This document shows, one piece after another, positions 63,504 to 64,000 of a stretch of DNA of 64,000 nucleotides. The DNA comes from Cercozoa sp. M6MM (Eukaryota; Endomyxa: Ascetosporea): the NCBI GenBank assembly GCA_040357565.1, contig JBDODJ010000028.1. One strand, given 5' to 3'. Made by a program: the position numbers and the translations under genes. Under the pieces are notes generated by a model. That model saw nothing but the letters and a program-made list of their open reading frames with translations, did not search any database and was not told the DNA's origin. Positions within the stretch are counted from its first letter, which is position 1; each line of letters begins with the position of its first letter.

Positions 63504-63785
63504 ACTCACACACATGCGCAGGGATACAGGTACAATACCGTAGGGGTGCTCCTTTCGTGATTCTCGGGCTTGCCCTGTGCGTCCGGAAGAGTTGTTGGCA
63601 GAGGAAGGCGAAAGGTGTCGTGGGTACCACCTGACTCACGGTGCCATGCGTACTATTAAACAGGAACTTGTGCGTGCGGTTGTGTGTGTGTGTGTGCGTG
63701 CGTGCGTGCATGCGTGTGTGTGCGTGTGTGCGTGCGTACGTGCGTGCTTGTGTGCGTGTGTTTGTGAGTGTGTGTGTATGTGTGT

Positions 63786-63883
<98 letters not shown>

Positions 63884-63949
63884 TGGTCGCAGTTACGGCA
63901 GCGAAAAGGCTCGAAGAAGACATTCATTCGTCGACTGCACTTCCACCAC

Positions 63950-64000
<51 letters not shown>
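62228..64000 (-). CDS. Unknown gene, 5' end beyond the window
   Basis: Minus-strand exons join in order: NVFFEPFRC (about 63,920), FLFNSTHGT and GKPENHERSTPT, then across a GTACCT donor FGALLGYMGHRVHSLLLDRY and QVPVERLCQRIPDAPD, IAEDIFSQLSGFAQY, HVITALNKQRSDGDFDSETG. The last exon has RRSARIARKN, a basic style common in chromatin proteins, then LPTQTLPNDAFPYENVERPP and an acidic tail DSDEFLVNDGDGG, TGA at 62230-62228. Several splice joins between 62,470 and 62,830 remain open. Introns are packed with TG or CA repeats in both orientations, one with a gap at 63078-63087. I recognise no family. Confidence 0.5.
62571..62660. repeat. (TG)n intron repeat
   Basis: TG array in an intron of the right-edge gene; it reads CA on that gene's sense strand. 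Confidence 0.9.
63012..63190. repeat. (TG)n array with 10-bp gap
   Basis: TG array with Ns at 63078-63087, continuing as TGCG-interrupted TG, in an intron of the right-edge gene. Confidence 0.95.
63681..63881. repeat. (TG)n / (TGCG)n array
   Basis: TG array with TGCG and TGCA interruptions in an intron of the right-edge gene. A CA array begins at 63953 and runs to the window end. Confidence 0.95.

Overview
This window is nuclear DNA from an intron-rich eukaryote, most likely a free-living protist. The genes are split into short exons joined by GT..AG introns. There are no operons, Shine-Dalgarno sites or tRNA/rRNA genes. Animal-type genes are present: a WASH-complex FAM21 subunit, an endosomal-type Na+/H+ exchanger, a heterotrimeric G-protein alpha subunit, a p31comet-like HORMA protein, NSA2, eIF2D and a RING-PHD protein. 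No plastid gene was seen. I cannot name the species. Seven N runs (two of 100, five of 10) all fall inside TG/CA or ATGT arrays, so this is a draft assembly broken at microsatellites.

Layout from left to right. 0-5 kb: poorly resolved, with one ankyrin-repeat gene on the minus strand. 5.3-7.2 kb: mitochondrial acetyl-CoA acetyltransferase (-). 7.6-9.4 kb: a type II membrane protein of unknown function (+). 9.6-13.5 kb: an NHE-type exchanger (+). 13.9-19.8 kb: a very large protein containing a mitochondrial ribosomal uS2 domain (-). 20.1-21.4 kb: enoyl-CoA hydratase (+). 21.7-23.0 kb: an unknown gene (-). 23.3-24.4 kb: U1A/U2B''-type spliceosomal protein (+). 25.0-26.2 kb: HORMA protein (-). 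26.3-31.6 kb: a large unknown protein (-). 32.6-34.5 kb: a multi-pass membrane protein (-). 34.9-39.5 kb: WASHC2/FAM21 (-). 40.3-41.8 kb: G-alpha (+). 42.4-46.4 kb: eIF2D (-). 46.9-53.3 kb: an ankyrin plus C2H2 zinc-finger protein (+). 53.5-55.2 kb: a RING-PHD protein (+). 55.5-57.1 kb: NSA2 (-). 57.4-58.3 kb: an unknown gene (+). 58.5-60.7 kb: a TPR protein with a mitochondrial-type leader (+). 62.2-64 kb: an unknown gene cut by the right edge (-).

Common themes. Thiolase and enoyl-CoA hydratase both belong to mitochondrial fatty-acid and branched-chain catabolism. uS2m and the TPR protein are also predicted mitochondrial. FAM21 and the exchanger both act on endosomes. Many neighbours are head-to-head pairs separated by 300-800 bp or tail-to-tail pairs separated by 270-650 bp.

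The most unusual observations are: (1) about half of the splice donors I could place read GTAC rather than GTAAGT or GTGAGT; (2) the uS2m protein is about 1,500 residues, five to six times the usual size; (3) one continuous gene appears to join an N-myristoylation signal, ankyrin repeats and five C2H2 zinc fingers; (4) the NSA2 initiator ATG is an exon by itself. Gene coordinates are first to last coding base including introns. Exon junctions were placed by eye from GT/AG, reading phase and family similarity.
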